The notes under the pieces are model-generated. The model saw only the letters and a program-made list of their open reading frames with translations. It did no database searches and had not been told where the DNA came from. The position numbers and the translations under genes were made by a program. A stretch of 24,748 bases of DNA from JBDRLH01 sp043813215 (lineage in GTDB: Bacteria; Patescibacteriota; Minisyncoccia; Minisyncoccales; JAQTPW01), in contig JBDRLH010000023.1 in assembly GCA_043813215.1 (NCBI GenBank), positions 1 to 24,748 of the forward strand, given 5' to 3'. Below, piece by piece: positions 15,380 through 22,182 of the stretch. Position 1 is the stretch's first letter. Every line of letters starts with the position of its first letter.

Positions 15380-15612
15380 TCTTGTATGCCTAAAAGATTT
15401 AATATTTTTTCCCGGTCAAAGCCGATAATCATCTGTCCGTCTATTTCCACCACGGGCACCCCCATTTGGCCTGATCTTTTTATCATGTCGTCTTTTACTT
15501 TTTCATCTTCAGACACGTCAATCTCTTCAAATTGAATGCCCTTTTCCTTAAAAAATTCTTTTAAAGTGTGGCAATAGGGGCAAGCCGGCGTTGAATAAAT
15601 CTTTACAATCAT
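15376..15612 (-). CDS. glutaredoxin-like protein
   Basis: 78 aa thioredoxin-fold protein. The dithiol site CPYC is at residues 11-14, the cis-Pro block GVPVVEIDGQMIIGFD follows at ~51-66. The short size and sequence fit the glutaredoxin/NrdH-redoxin group, which reduces disulfides of proteins such as ribonucleotide reductase; with trxB in the same unit and no glutathione genes seen, TrxB may be its reductant (inference). 17 nt downstream of the DsbA-like gene; stop overlaps the gap start. Confidence 0.92.
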   Translation of the reverse strand: MIVKIYSTPACPYCHTLKEFFKEKGIQFEEIDVSEDEKVKDDMIKRSGQMGVPVVEIDGQMIIGFDREKILNLLGIQE

Positions 15613-15629
15613 TTTCTATACTTTTTAAA

Positions 15630-16610
15630 TTATTGGCAACTGGCGGAATTGTCGGAAGTTCCGGAGCTGGTATACGCCTCAGAAAAACTTGCCGCTGCCG
15701 AATCCGTTGTCAGCGCCTGAGAACAGGCGTCAGGTTCTGTTTGGGCTCCGCAACAAATCATGGTTTTTATCGCCTCAGCCGTCCTTCCGCCAAAGTCAAA
15801 CTCGCTTACTGTCTTTCCGTTGAGAACCAAGGTGGGCGAACCTGTTACGCCATACTGGTCCGACAGGACAAAATCAGCTTTGGCGTACTCTATCCCCTTG
15901 GTTGCATCGGTCATGCAGGTATTTAATTTTGTTTTATTGACGTCCGAAGTTGTCAGACATCCTGCGGAATCACCAGCCTTGATATAACAACCGACATAAT
16001 CCCAATACTTGCTTGCCTGCTCTTCTCTTATACAGATTTGCCTTAAATTTTCTTGAGCCTCCGCGTCACCATGCATGGCAGTTATTTTATTGTTTACTAT
16101 GGCTCCGATATATTCAACTTTTATAGCTGTGGCCAAAGACGGAATATTTTTCACTATTTCGGCCAAAATTCTCTGCATCTGCAATCCATAGGGGCAGGCA
16201 CTGACCACAAAGGCCGCCAAAAGCGGTTTTTCAGTCTTGGTTAGGGTTTCGCAGGTGGCTTTTTCTGTTGCGCCTTGACCCGTCTGATCCTCGGTGGTTG
16301 TTGCCGGACTCATGTCAATCGCTCCTTGGATGAATAATAATTTCCCGTTCTTGGTGATGTAAACTTCGGGTTCTTGAGTCCCCACTTTTACTTTGAGCTT
16401 ATAAATACCGCTCTCCTCCACCATGCTGACGAAAGTCGCGACGGTTCCCTCCGAAAGGAGATTTTCATTGATAAAGGTTATCGTTTTATCTGAAACCTGC
16501 TTTGCCTCCTTCTCTCCTTGAAATTTTATTCCGTAAAAAATTCCCACTGCGGTCAAAAAAACTGCGGTTATTGCGATAATTAAAATAGTTTTCTTTTTCG
16601 GTTTGATCAT
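15630..16610 (-). CDS. membrane-anchored DsbA-like thiol protein
   Basis: 326 aa. N-terminal helix (residues 9-28, ILIIAITAVFLTAVGIFYGI) preceded by Lys residues, so the domain faces outside. A small domain (~40-100) precedes a thioredoxin-fold domain with the site C139-P-Y-G142: only the first Cys of a CxxC is present. Cis-Pro lies in VTGSPTLVLNG (255-265). Eight further Cys follow or precede (C120, C193, C208, C218, C232, C286, C287, C296), with C325 near the end, suggesting structural disulfides or a second redox pair. The CPYGLQMQ block is similar to GILT/DsbA-like proteins of archaea and CPR. Own promoter at 16642-16670. The final 25 residues are Ser/Ala-rich and probably disordered. Confidence 0.82.
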   Translation of the reverse strand: MIKPKKKTILIIAITAVFLTAVGIFYGIKFQGEKEAKQVSDKTITFINENLLSEGTVATFVSMVEESGIYKLKVKVGTQEPEVYITKNGKLLFIQGAIDMSPATTTEDQTGQGATEKATCETLTKTEKPLLAAFVVSACPYGLQMQRILAEIVKNIPSLATAIKVEYIGAIVNNKITAMHGDAEAQENLRQICIREEQASKYWDYVGCYIKAGDSAGCLTTSDVNKTKLNTCMTDATKGIEYAKADFVLSDQYGVTGSPTLVLNGKTVSEFDFGGRTAEAIKTMICCGAQTEPDACSQALTTDSAAASFSEAYTSSGTSDNSASCQ

Positions 16611-16628
16611 TTTGTTTTGTCTGCTTAA

Positions 16629-17318
16629 TTATAATGAATTTATTATATCAGATCTGTTTTTTATTCTCAATAAACCGTCAAATTCATACCTTATAATCCC
16701 GCCGTAAGGAATTTCCAAATCGATGATGTCCTGGTCGGAGATTTTCTCAATATATTTGACAATAGCCCTTAAAGAATTATGACTGGCGACAATCAAAACA
16801 TTTTTTTCTTCCCTTAAATCTTTTTCCGCAAATTTTTGATAAAAAGAGGCTGTTCTTTTTACCACGTCTTTTAGGCTTTCTCCTCCGGGAGGAGCCACAT
16901 CATAGCTTCTTCGCCAAAGATGGACAAGCTCCTGGCCGTATTTTCTGGCAGCCGTATCTTTATTTTCTCCTTGGATTTTTCCGTAATATCTTTCGTTTAA
17001 GTTCTCCGTAACAAAAACCGGCACATCGTTCTGGCTTAAATCAATAAAATTTCCCCATTTCTGCGTTTTGCCTCCGTCAAGATGCATAAAAACGGGATAT
17101 TTTTTGTTGGCAAATTCGAACATCCTGGCAATCGTGTCTTGGTTCCTGAAAAGAGACGAAGTATAAATTTTATCAATCCGGTACTTAAATATTTTATCGG
17201 CGAGTTCTTTGGCTTTTAAGATTCCGTTTTCATCCAGGGGCACGTCCACCCAGCCGGTGAATCTGTTTTCCTCATTCCACTGCGATTTTATATGCCTTAG
17301 CAAAAAAAGTTTTGCCAT
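16629..17318 (-). CDS. gpmA: 2,3-bisphosphoglycerate-dependent phosphoglycerate mutase
   Basis: 229 aa. Interconverts 3- and 2-phosphoglycerate through a phospho-histidine. Phospho-acceptor H9 sits in LLRHIKSQWNEENRFTGW (7-23), the partner H180 in VASHNSLRAIV, and NERYYGKIQGENK (108-120) matches the ERHYG block. The usual RHG(E/Q)S is changed to RHIKS, replacing the small Gly after the catalytic His by Ile. The RRSYDVAPPGGES block (136-148) supports the dPGM family. It starts 1 nt after the eno stop, so the two steps of lower glycolysis are cotranscribed. Confidence 0.95.
   Translation of the reverse strand: MAKLFLLRHIKSQWNEENRFTGWVDVPLDENGILKAKELADKIFKYRIDKIYTSSLFRNQDTIARMFEFANKKYPVFMHLDGGKTQKWGNFIDLSQNDVPVFVTENLNERYYGKIQGENKDTAARKYGQELVHLWRRSYDVAPPGGESLKDVVKRTASFYQKFAEKDLREEKNVLIVASHNSLRAIVKYIEKISDQDIIDLEIPYGGIIRYEFDGLLRIKNRSDIINSL
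16642..16670 (-). promoter_or_regulatory. internal promoter for DsbA-like-grx-gap
   Basis: Minus strand: TTGAGA (16665-16670), 17-nt spacer, perfect TATAAT (16642-16647) with TGA extension. It lies in the last codons of gpmA; predicted start ~16635, about 25 nt before the DsbA-like ATG. It allows gap and the thiol genes to be expressed apart from trxB-eno-gpmA. Confidence 0.72.
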
Positions 17319-17319
17319 A

Positions 17320-18546
17320 TTATTTTACGGTTTTTAAAACGGCCAGCTCCTCCTCTATTTTAACCAATCTGTCATATTTTGCCATCCTTTCTTCCGGGAA
17401 AGGGGCACCGGATTTTATAAAGTCGGCGCCGATGCCTGCGGCCAAATCGGCAATAAAACTGTCTTTTGTTTCGCCCGCCCTGTTTGACACCATGATTTTC
17501 CAACCGTAAGATTTCGCAAGTTTTGCGGCGGCAATTGTTTCTGAAATTGTGCCGATTTGATTGGGTTTTAGTATCAAACCGTTGCAGGCATTTTTTTCTT
17601 TTGCCATTTTCATCCTTTCCACATTAGAAGCCAGCAAATCATCTCCAAAAATTACTGAAAATCTGTCCGTCAACGCAAGGGTCTGGCCGAAATCTTCTTC
17701 AAAAAAAGGATCCTCAACGGAAATCACGGGGTAATGCAAGATAATATACTGGTAAAGTTCTGATAATTTTTCTCTTGAAATATTTTTATTGCCGAGCTTA
17801 TAAAGACCGTTGTTATAAAAACTCGAAGCGGCCGCATCAAGGGCAATTTCAATATTGCTGCCGCCGGCCTGGCATAAAAAATCCAATGATTTTTCAACGC
17901 TCAGGGGTGCGGTAAAAGCACCTTCTGTACTTAATTTTATCTCTTTGAATTTTTTCTTTAAAATTTCTTTTAATTTTTCGTAAACTTCTTTTCCCGTCTC
18001 AAGATTTTCTTTAAAACTTTGGCCTTTGGGAACCGCCATGAATTCTTGGAAGGCCGGGCTCGCCTGCCCCGAGACCATCAAAGAGGTATGCCTGCCGCCC
18101 TCTATCATATTAAATGAGGGTTTTGGCATCTCTTTAATGGTCATTCCGGCGATTTCAGAAATGTACCTATGAAGAGGGACATTATTGGCCGCCGCACCAG
18201 CCCGGCATACCGCCATGGATACGGGTAAAATGGCATTGGCCCCAAGGCGCGATTTGTTTTTCGTGCCGTCGAGTTTTATTAAAATTTCATCAATTCTTTT
18301 TTGATCGTTTAAGTCTTCTTTTTCCAGGGCGGGAGCAATAATTTTTTCTATGTTTTTGATCGCCTCTTTTACGCCCTTTCCGTCCGCGTCCCTTAGCTCC
18401 ACCGCTTCGTATTTCCCAGTCGAAACACCGGAGGGCGTCGAAGCCAAAAAAATACCTGAACCGTTTTTAAGCTCAACCTCAACAGTCGGATTTCCTCCCG
18501 AATTTAAAATTTCACGCGCTTTAATTTGTTTAACGGAAAAATCCAT
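17320..18546 (-). CDS. eno: enolase (divergent)
   Basis: 408 aa, slightly shorter than the usual ~430. Converts 2-phosphoglycerate to PEP. Catalytic positions kept: E168 (FQEFM), E208 (STEGAF), D237 (ALDAAASSFY), E278 (SVEDPF), D302 (GDDLL), K327 (LILKPNQIGT), K378 (FIKSGA), plus the mobile loop SGVSTG (39-44). Changes: LDSRGNPT is LNSGGNPT (14-21) and the SHRSGE block is SNRAGE (354-359), so the usual His and Ser are Asn and Ala. The ATG overlaps the trxB stop by 1 nt (TAATG) and gpmA follows after 1 nt. Function is likely kept since acid/base and metal residues are present. Confidence 0.94.
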   Translation of the reverse strand: MDFSVKQIKAREILNSGGNPTVEVELKNGSGIFLASTPSGVSTGKYEAVELRDADGKGVKEAIKNIEKIIAPALEKEDLNDQKRIDEILIKLDGTKNKSRLGANAILPVSMAVCRAGAAANNVPLHRYISEIAGMTIKEMPKPSFNMIEGGRHTSLMVSGQASPAFQEFMAVPKGQSFKENLETGKEVYEKLKEILKKKFKEIKLSTEGAFTAPLSVEKSLDFLCQAGGSNIEIALDAAASSFYNNGLYKLGNKNISREKLSELYQYIILHYPVISVEDPFFEEDFGQTLALTDRFSVIFGDDLLASNVERMKMAKEKNACNGLILKPNQIGTISETIAAAKLAKSYGWKIMVSNRAGETKDSFIADLAAGIGADFIKSGAPFPEERMAKYDRLVKIEEELAVLKTVK

Positions 18547-19475
18547 TATTTAATTCTACTTTTTATGTATTTGCTAGCTGAAAGGGCAGCCTTTGCCCCT
18601 TCGCCGGCCGCCACCACAATTTGTTTGTATTCCAGGGAGGTAACGTCACCAGCCGCAAAAAGACCGGGAATATTTGTTTGACTTGAACCAAAATCTATTA
18701 TTATCTCTCCCCTTTCATTAAGACTCACTAATTCCTTTACAAAATTACTGGCTGGCTTATAACCAATTTCAATAAAGACGCCCTCAACTTCCAAATTTTT
18801 TATTTCTTTTTTCTTCTTGTCCTCATACCTTAACCCATTAACAAATTTATCTCCTGTGATTTCTTTGACAGCAGCGTTTGTTAAAATTTCCACGTTTTTT
18901 TCTTTAGCAATTAATTCCTGATTTCTTTCATCGGCTAGCAGTTTTTCGCCGTATTCCAAAATGTATATTTTTTCTACCGTCTTTGACAAGGCAATGGCTG
19001 ACTCAACTCCGGCGTTTCCTCCACCGACAATAGCAATTTTTTTCCCAGCAAAAAATGGCCCGTCGCAAACGCTGCAATAGCTGACGCCCTTGCCTACCAA
19101 ATCTTTTTCACCAGGCACGTTGAGCATTTTCTTTTCGCTTCCCGAGGCGACAATCACGCTTAAACCCGAAAATTTTTTGCCGCTTTCGGTCAGAATGGAA
19201 AAAACCTCCTTTTCTTTTTTAACTTCTTTTGCTAAATCTAGTAAAATTTCGGCGCCGAAGCTTTTTAACTGCTCGATCAATTTTTTAATCAGTTCTACGG
19301 ACTGGATTTCTAAAAATCCCGGGTAGTTTTCAATGACAACCGCTTTTGAAGCAACCTGACCGCCAAAATCTTTAGTTATTAAGAGTGTCTTTAAATTTCG
19401 GCGCCTGGCGTAAATTCCGGCGGTAACCCCGGCCGGCCCGCCGCCCAGAATTATTAAATCGTAAATGTTTTCCAT
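18546..19475 (-). CDS. trxB: thioredoxin reductase (atypical cofactor site)
   Basis: 309 aa, normal length when started at the ATG at 19475; the open frame extends further upstream but that part is intergenic and carries the promoter. FAD motif ILGGGPAGVTAG (9-20), redox pair C134-S-V-C137, second Rossmann motif GGGNAGVESA (151-160), and C-terminal FAD block IPGLFAAGDVTS. The HRRxxxR segment that binds the NADPH 2'-phosphate in classical enzymes is replaced by ILEYGEKLLADE (172-183), with an acidic residue where Arg/His is expected, which points to NADH or another electron donor. First gene of the redox-glycolysis unit. Confidence 0.94.
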   Translation of the reverse strand: MENIYDLIILGGGPAGVTAGIYARRRNLKTLLITKDFGGQVASKAVVIENYPGFLEIQSVELIKKLIEQLKSFGAEILLDLAKEVKKEKEVFSILTESGKKFSGLSVIVASGSEKKMLNVPGEKDLVGKGVSYCSVCDGPFFAGKKIAIVGGGNAGVESAIALSKTVEKIYILEYGEKLLADERNQELIAKEKNVEILTNAAVKEITGDKFVNGLRYEDKKKKEIKNLEVEGVFIEIGYKPASNFVKELVSLNERGEIIIDFGSSQTNIPGLFAAGDVTSLEYKQIVVAAGEGAKAALSASKYIKSRIK

Positions 19476-19498
19476 GGAAATTATTTTAACTTGGATTA

Positions 19499-19527
19499 AT
19501 CCTACCACATAAAAATAGCATTGCCAA
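19499..19527 (-). promoter_or_regulatory. promoter of trxB-eno-gpmA
   Basis: Minus strand: TTGGCA (19522-19527), 17-nt spacer, TAGGAT (19499-19504) with TGG extension. Start ~19492, 17 nt before the trxB ATG. Its -35 is the same DNA as the -35 of the divergent UMP kinase promoter. Confidence 0.65.
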
Positions 19528-19549
19528 TAATAAAAACCGATGCTAATAT
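19521..19549 (+). promoter_or_regulatory. promoter of UMP kinase gene (near-leaderless)
   Basis: TTGCCA (19521-19526), 17-nt spacer, TAATAT (19544-19549) with TGC extension. Expected start ~19556, five nt before the ATG at 19561. The -35 overlaps that of the trxB promoter on the other strand through the near-palindrome TTGCCAA. Confidence 0.68.
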
Positions 19550-19560
19550 AAGCCAATAAT

Positions 19561-20250
19561 ATGGAATCAAAAATAATCGTTATCTCTTTGGGGGGCGCGA
19601 TAATTTGCCCCAAACCCGGCAAGATAAACACCGGTTTTTTAAAAAATTTCCGTTCTCTGATTCTGAAATTCGTCAAAAAAAATTACCGGTTTGTCATCGT
19701 CACCGGCGGCGGAAAAATTTGCCGAGTCTACCAGAATGCGGCCAAAGAAATTTCAGCGCTTTCTGCCGAAGACAAAGATTGGTTGGGCATACACGTCACC
19801 AGATTAAACGGCCATCTTTTAAGGACGATCTTCAGGAATGTCGCTTATCCCGTTGTCCTGGATAACCCTCATAAACCCATAAAAAATCACTGGAAAGTTT
19901 TAATCGGCGCCGGCTGGCGGCCGGGATTTTCCACCGACTTTGATGCCGTCTTGCTCGCCAAAAGATTTGGCGCAAAAGAAATCATCAACGCCAGCAACAC
20001 TCCTTATGTTTATGATAAAGATTTCCGAAAATATAAAGATGCCAAGCCGATTAAAGAAATCCGATGGGAAGATTACAGAAAATTGATCGGTTCCCGCTGG
20101 GTTCCGGGAATGTCGGCTCCCTTTGATCCGATTGCCTCAAAAGAAGCCCAGAAATCAAAAATCCGCGTCTTTATCATCAAAGGCACGGATATTAAAAATT
20201 TCAAAAACTTATTCTCCAAAAAACATTTTCGGGGAACGATTATCGCCTAG
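19561..20250 (+). CDS. pyrH: UMP kinase, archaeal-type amino-acid-kinase family
   Basis: 229 aa. Phosphorylates UMP (to UDP) with ATP. ISLGGAII (8-15) and VTGGGKICRVYQ (47-58) form the nucleotide/phosphate sites; GAGWRPGFSTDFDAVLLAKRFGA (116-138, split as GAGWRPG, FSTDFDAVLLA, KRFGA), INASNTPYVYDKD (142-154) and VPGMSAPFDPIASKEA (181-196) match the archaeal PyrH type rather than the bacterial hexameric one. Alternative: another member of the kinase family acting on a similar acceptor. It faces trxB divergently and its TAG stop shares the palindrome CTAG with the ftsZ-like gene on the other strand. Confidence 0.86.
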   Translation: MESKIIVISLGGAIICPKPGKINTGFLKNFRSLILKFVKKNYRFVIVTGGGKICRVYQNAAKEISALSAEDKDWLGIHVTRLNGHLLRTIFRNVAYPVVLDNPHKPIKNHWKVLIGAGWRPGFSTDFDAVLLAKRFGAKEIINASNTPYVYDKDFRKYKDAKPIKEIRWEDYRKLIGSRWVPGMSAPFDPIASKEAQKSKIRVFIIKGTDIKNFKNLFSKKHFRGTIIA

Positions 20251-21647
20251 AGAACCTTCCTTCTCCTCAAAAAGGCCGGAGTTTCCCAAACTTTTTCGCG
20301 GGCAAGCATCCCGGCTTCTATTTCTTCGGTCTCTTTTTTTAATTGAAGGGCGTTTTTTCTGATTCTCACCTCGGCCTTGCCTTGGGCAAATTCGTTCCCT
20401 GACGGCTGACGGGGAGCTTTTATTTTTTTCCTGGATTTTACTTTCGCTTTTTTTACGATATTTTTCTTTACCGTTTTTGCTGTTTTATTTTTGACAACGG
20501 ATTTTTTCACAACAACAACTCTTTTGGCTTTCTTTGGCTTTCTGTTTATTGCTTTTTTTACAGCCGTTTTCTCCGGCTCGGATTTCTTTTTGGCGGCCGG
20601 GGCTTTGCTTTTTGCCCTTATCGGTTTATCATCGGTAAAAATTTTAGTGCCGCAACCCGTGGCCAGCAATGTCGTTTTGATCAGGCTTTGGTATCTTTGA
20701 TTTTGGGAAATGCCGAAAATAATCTTCGCTTCCTTATTGGCCAACCCGGAAATCTTTTCTGAAATCTGGCTGATTTCCGACAGCGCCAGGCTTTTTCCGC
20801 CGGCAATATTATAAAGCACGCCCCTTGCTCCTTTGATGCCGTAAGGATGCAGCGGAGAATTTAATAATTTTTCAATTTCTTCCTGGATCGCCCCTTCTTT
20901 TCTGCGGACATTGACGCAATTCAAATAAGTCAGCTTTCCCTGTCCTTCTAAAATTGTTTTCAAATCGGCAAAATCAATGTTTATCAGGCCGGGCTCGTAA
21001 ATTATTTCAATCAAGCCTTCTAAGCTTTGGGCCAGTCTCTCATTTATAGCCGAGAGAGCTTTTTTCAGCGGCGTTTCTTTGCCGATGATTTGGAATATTC
21101 TTTCATTGGGTATGACGGAAAACGCATGAAGCCTGGGTTTTAAGCGCTCCAAAGCTTCCCTGGCGATTGCCGCTTTTTTTTCTCCTTCAAAATTAAAAGG
21201 TAAAGTAAAGATTCCGTAAGTCAGGCAGCCCGTACTCTTGGCTATTTTGGCAAAAATCGGCGCCGCTCCCGAACCCGTCCCTCCGCCCAGGCAAGCTACT
21301 ATCACGCATAAATCCTGGCCTGCGAATATCTTTTTTATCTTATCTTTTTCGGCCAGCGCCGCCATTTCTCCAATATTGGAATTCATGCCGGTTCCCAAGC
21401 CGCGGGTAAAGCTCTCGCCAAACTGAAAACGCGCGACATTCCTGCCCGCTCCCTTTAAAGATTGCTTGTTGGTGTTTGCCGCCAAAAAAGTTGCTTTTTT
21501 CACATGAGAAGCAATGCCGGAAACTATGGAGTTCCCGCCTTCGCCGATTCCCACAACTCTGATTTTGGTTCTTTTTAACTTAATTTCTTCCTTTGGAGCT
21601 TCGGGCAAAACCGCCGTTTTTTTAGTTTTTGTCTTTTTCTTTGCCAT
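20247..21647 (-). CDS. ftsZ: divergent FtsZ with long basic linker
   Basis: 466 aa, a bacterial tubulin. Order: basic N-terminal extension (1-28), GTP-binding domain with VVGIGEGGNS (31-40), TRGLGTGMNSNIG (81-93) and the tubulin signature GGGTGSGAAP (121-130), the T7 loop NIDFADLK (223-230) with its catalytic Asp residues, the C-terminal subdomain to ~335, a Lys/Arg/Val/Ala-rich linker (~343-413) resembling histone H1 or a DNA-binding tail, and a terminal peptide ETPAFLRRR (455-463) like the conserved FtsZ tail that binds FtsA/SepF-type tethers. GTPase and polymerising residues look intact. The T2 and T1 loops are divergent (NTNKQ for NTDxQ; GIGEGGN for GxGGGGxN). Whether it is the only FtsZ cannot be seen here. 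No gene of the usual division cluster is adjacent. Confidence 0.9.
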   Translation of the reverse strand: MAKKKTKTKKTAVLPEAPKEEIKLKRTKIRVVGIGEGGNSIVSGIASHVKKATFLAANTNKQSLKGAGRNVARFQFGESFTRGLGTGMNSNIGEMAALAEKDKIKKIFAGQDLCVIVACLGGGTGSGAAPIFAKIAKSTGCLTYGIFTLPFNFEGEKKAAIAREALERLKPRLHAFSVIPNERIFQIIGKETPLKKALSAINERLAQSLEGLIEIIYEPGLINIDFADLKTILEGQGKLTYLNCVNVRRKEGAIQEEIEKLLNSPLHPYGIKGARGVLYNIAGGKSLALSEISQISEKISGLANKEAKIIFGISQNQRYQSLIKTTLLATGCGTKIFTDDKPIRAKSKAPAAKKKSEPEKTAVKKAINRKPKKAKRVVVVKKSVVKNKTAKTVKKNIVKKAKVKSRKKIKAPRQPSGNEFAQGKAEVRIRKNALQLKKETEEIEAGMLAREKVWETPAFLRRRKVL

Positions 21648-21677
21648 TGATGAATATTAGTTTTATTAATCCATCAT

Positions 21678-21683
21678 ATTATA
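21678..21683 (-). promoter_or_regulatory. -10 element upstream of ftsZ-like gene
   Basis: Perfect TATAAT on the minus strand, 31 nt from the ATG at 21647 (predicted start ~21671). No recognisable -35: the corresponding position (~21701-21706) lies in a 10-bp palindrome TCAAATTTGA (21697-21706), which might be an operator for a regulator replacing the -35. The remainder of the gap to 21759 shows nothing else. Confidence 0.45.
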
Positions 21684-21759
21684 TCTCCCAAAAAATTCAA
21701 ATTTGATTCATCTGATTCCCGTATCGCAAGACAAGTTTGCCTCACGCATTACGTCCGGC

Positions 21760-22182
21760 TTAAAGTAAAACGCCCGTACAGCGCCAGTTTACTTCTGCCG
21801 TTTTTGTATCTTCCCAAACAACGCAAGCGGGATTGCAGCCGTCTTTTTCAAGTTCGGGAAATCGCTCAAGGTCGATCCACCAGGTTTTTGTAATGCCGTT
21901 ATAGGAAATTCTATCGGTCAGGACTCCGGCGTCAGAGCAATCTTTGCTTTCCTGCGCTATGCCGAGAGCTTCTTCTCGGGAAATCTGGGGGCTAAGTTCT
22001 TCTGTAAATGTTTGATCTTTGTGCCGGCACTGGCGCGGGTAGGATTCCATCACAAGATTTCCCACGGCGACGCATTCTTCAAAATTGGTTACGGGGAGCT
22101 CTTCTTTTTTATTCAGCTGCCGCCACGCTAAAAAACCGATAATGATTAGAATGACGATGATAGTTGGAATTGTTTTTTTCAT
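21760..22182 (-). CDS. membrane-anchored Cys-containing extracytoplasmic protein
   Basis: 140 aa. One N-terminal helix (residues 4-20, TIPTIIVILIIIGFLAW) anchors an outside domain with six Cys (C37, C52, C82, C116, C120, C135). The stretch NFEECVAVGNLVMESYPRQC (33-52) and the following TFTEE are recognisable as a module found in many CPR and other bacterial secreted proteins, of unknown function; the C-terminal TKTWWIDLER ... CNPACVV part is also conserved-looking. Six Cys outside the cell fits disulfide formation, perhaps by a DsbA-like protein such as the one at 15630-16610 (inference). Its ATG overlaps the stop of the upstream gene (ATGA). Confidence 0.78.
   Translation of the reverse strand: MKKTIPTIIVILIIIGFLAWRQLNKKEELPVTNFEECVAVGNLVMESYPRQCRHKDQTFTEELSPQISREEALGIAQESKDCSDAGVLTDRISYNGITKTWWIDLERFPELEKDGCNPACVVWEDTKTAEVNWRCTGVLL

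Noticed and set aside
19476..19676. 67-residue N-terminal extension of TrxB
   Set aside because: It runs across the intergenic promoters and into the divergent kinase gene; TrxB proteins begin just before the GGGPAG motif.
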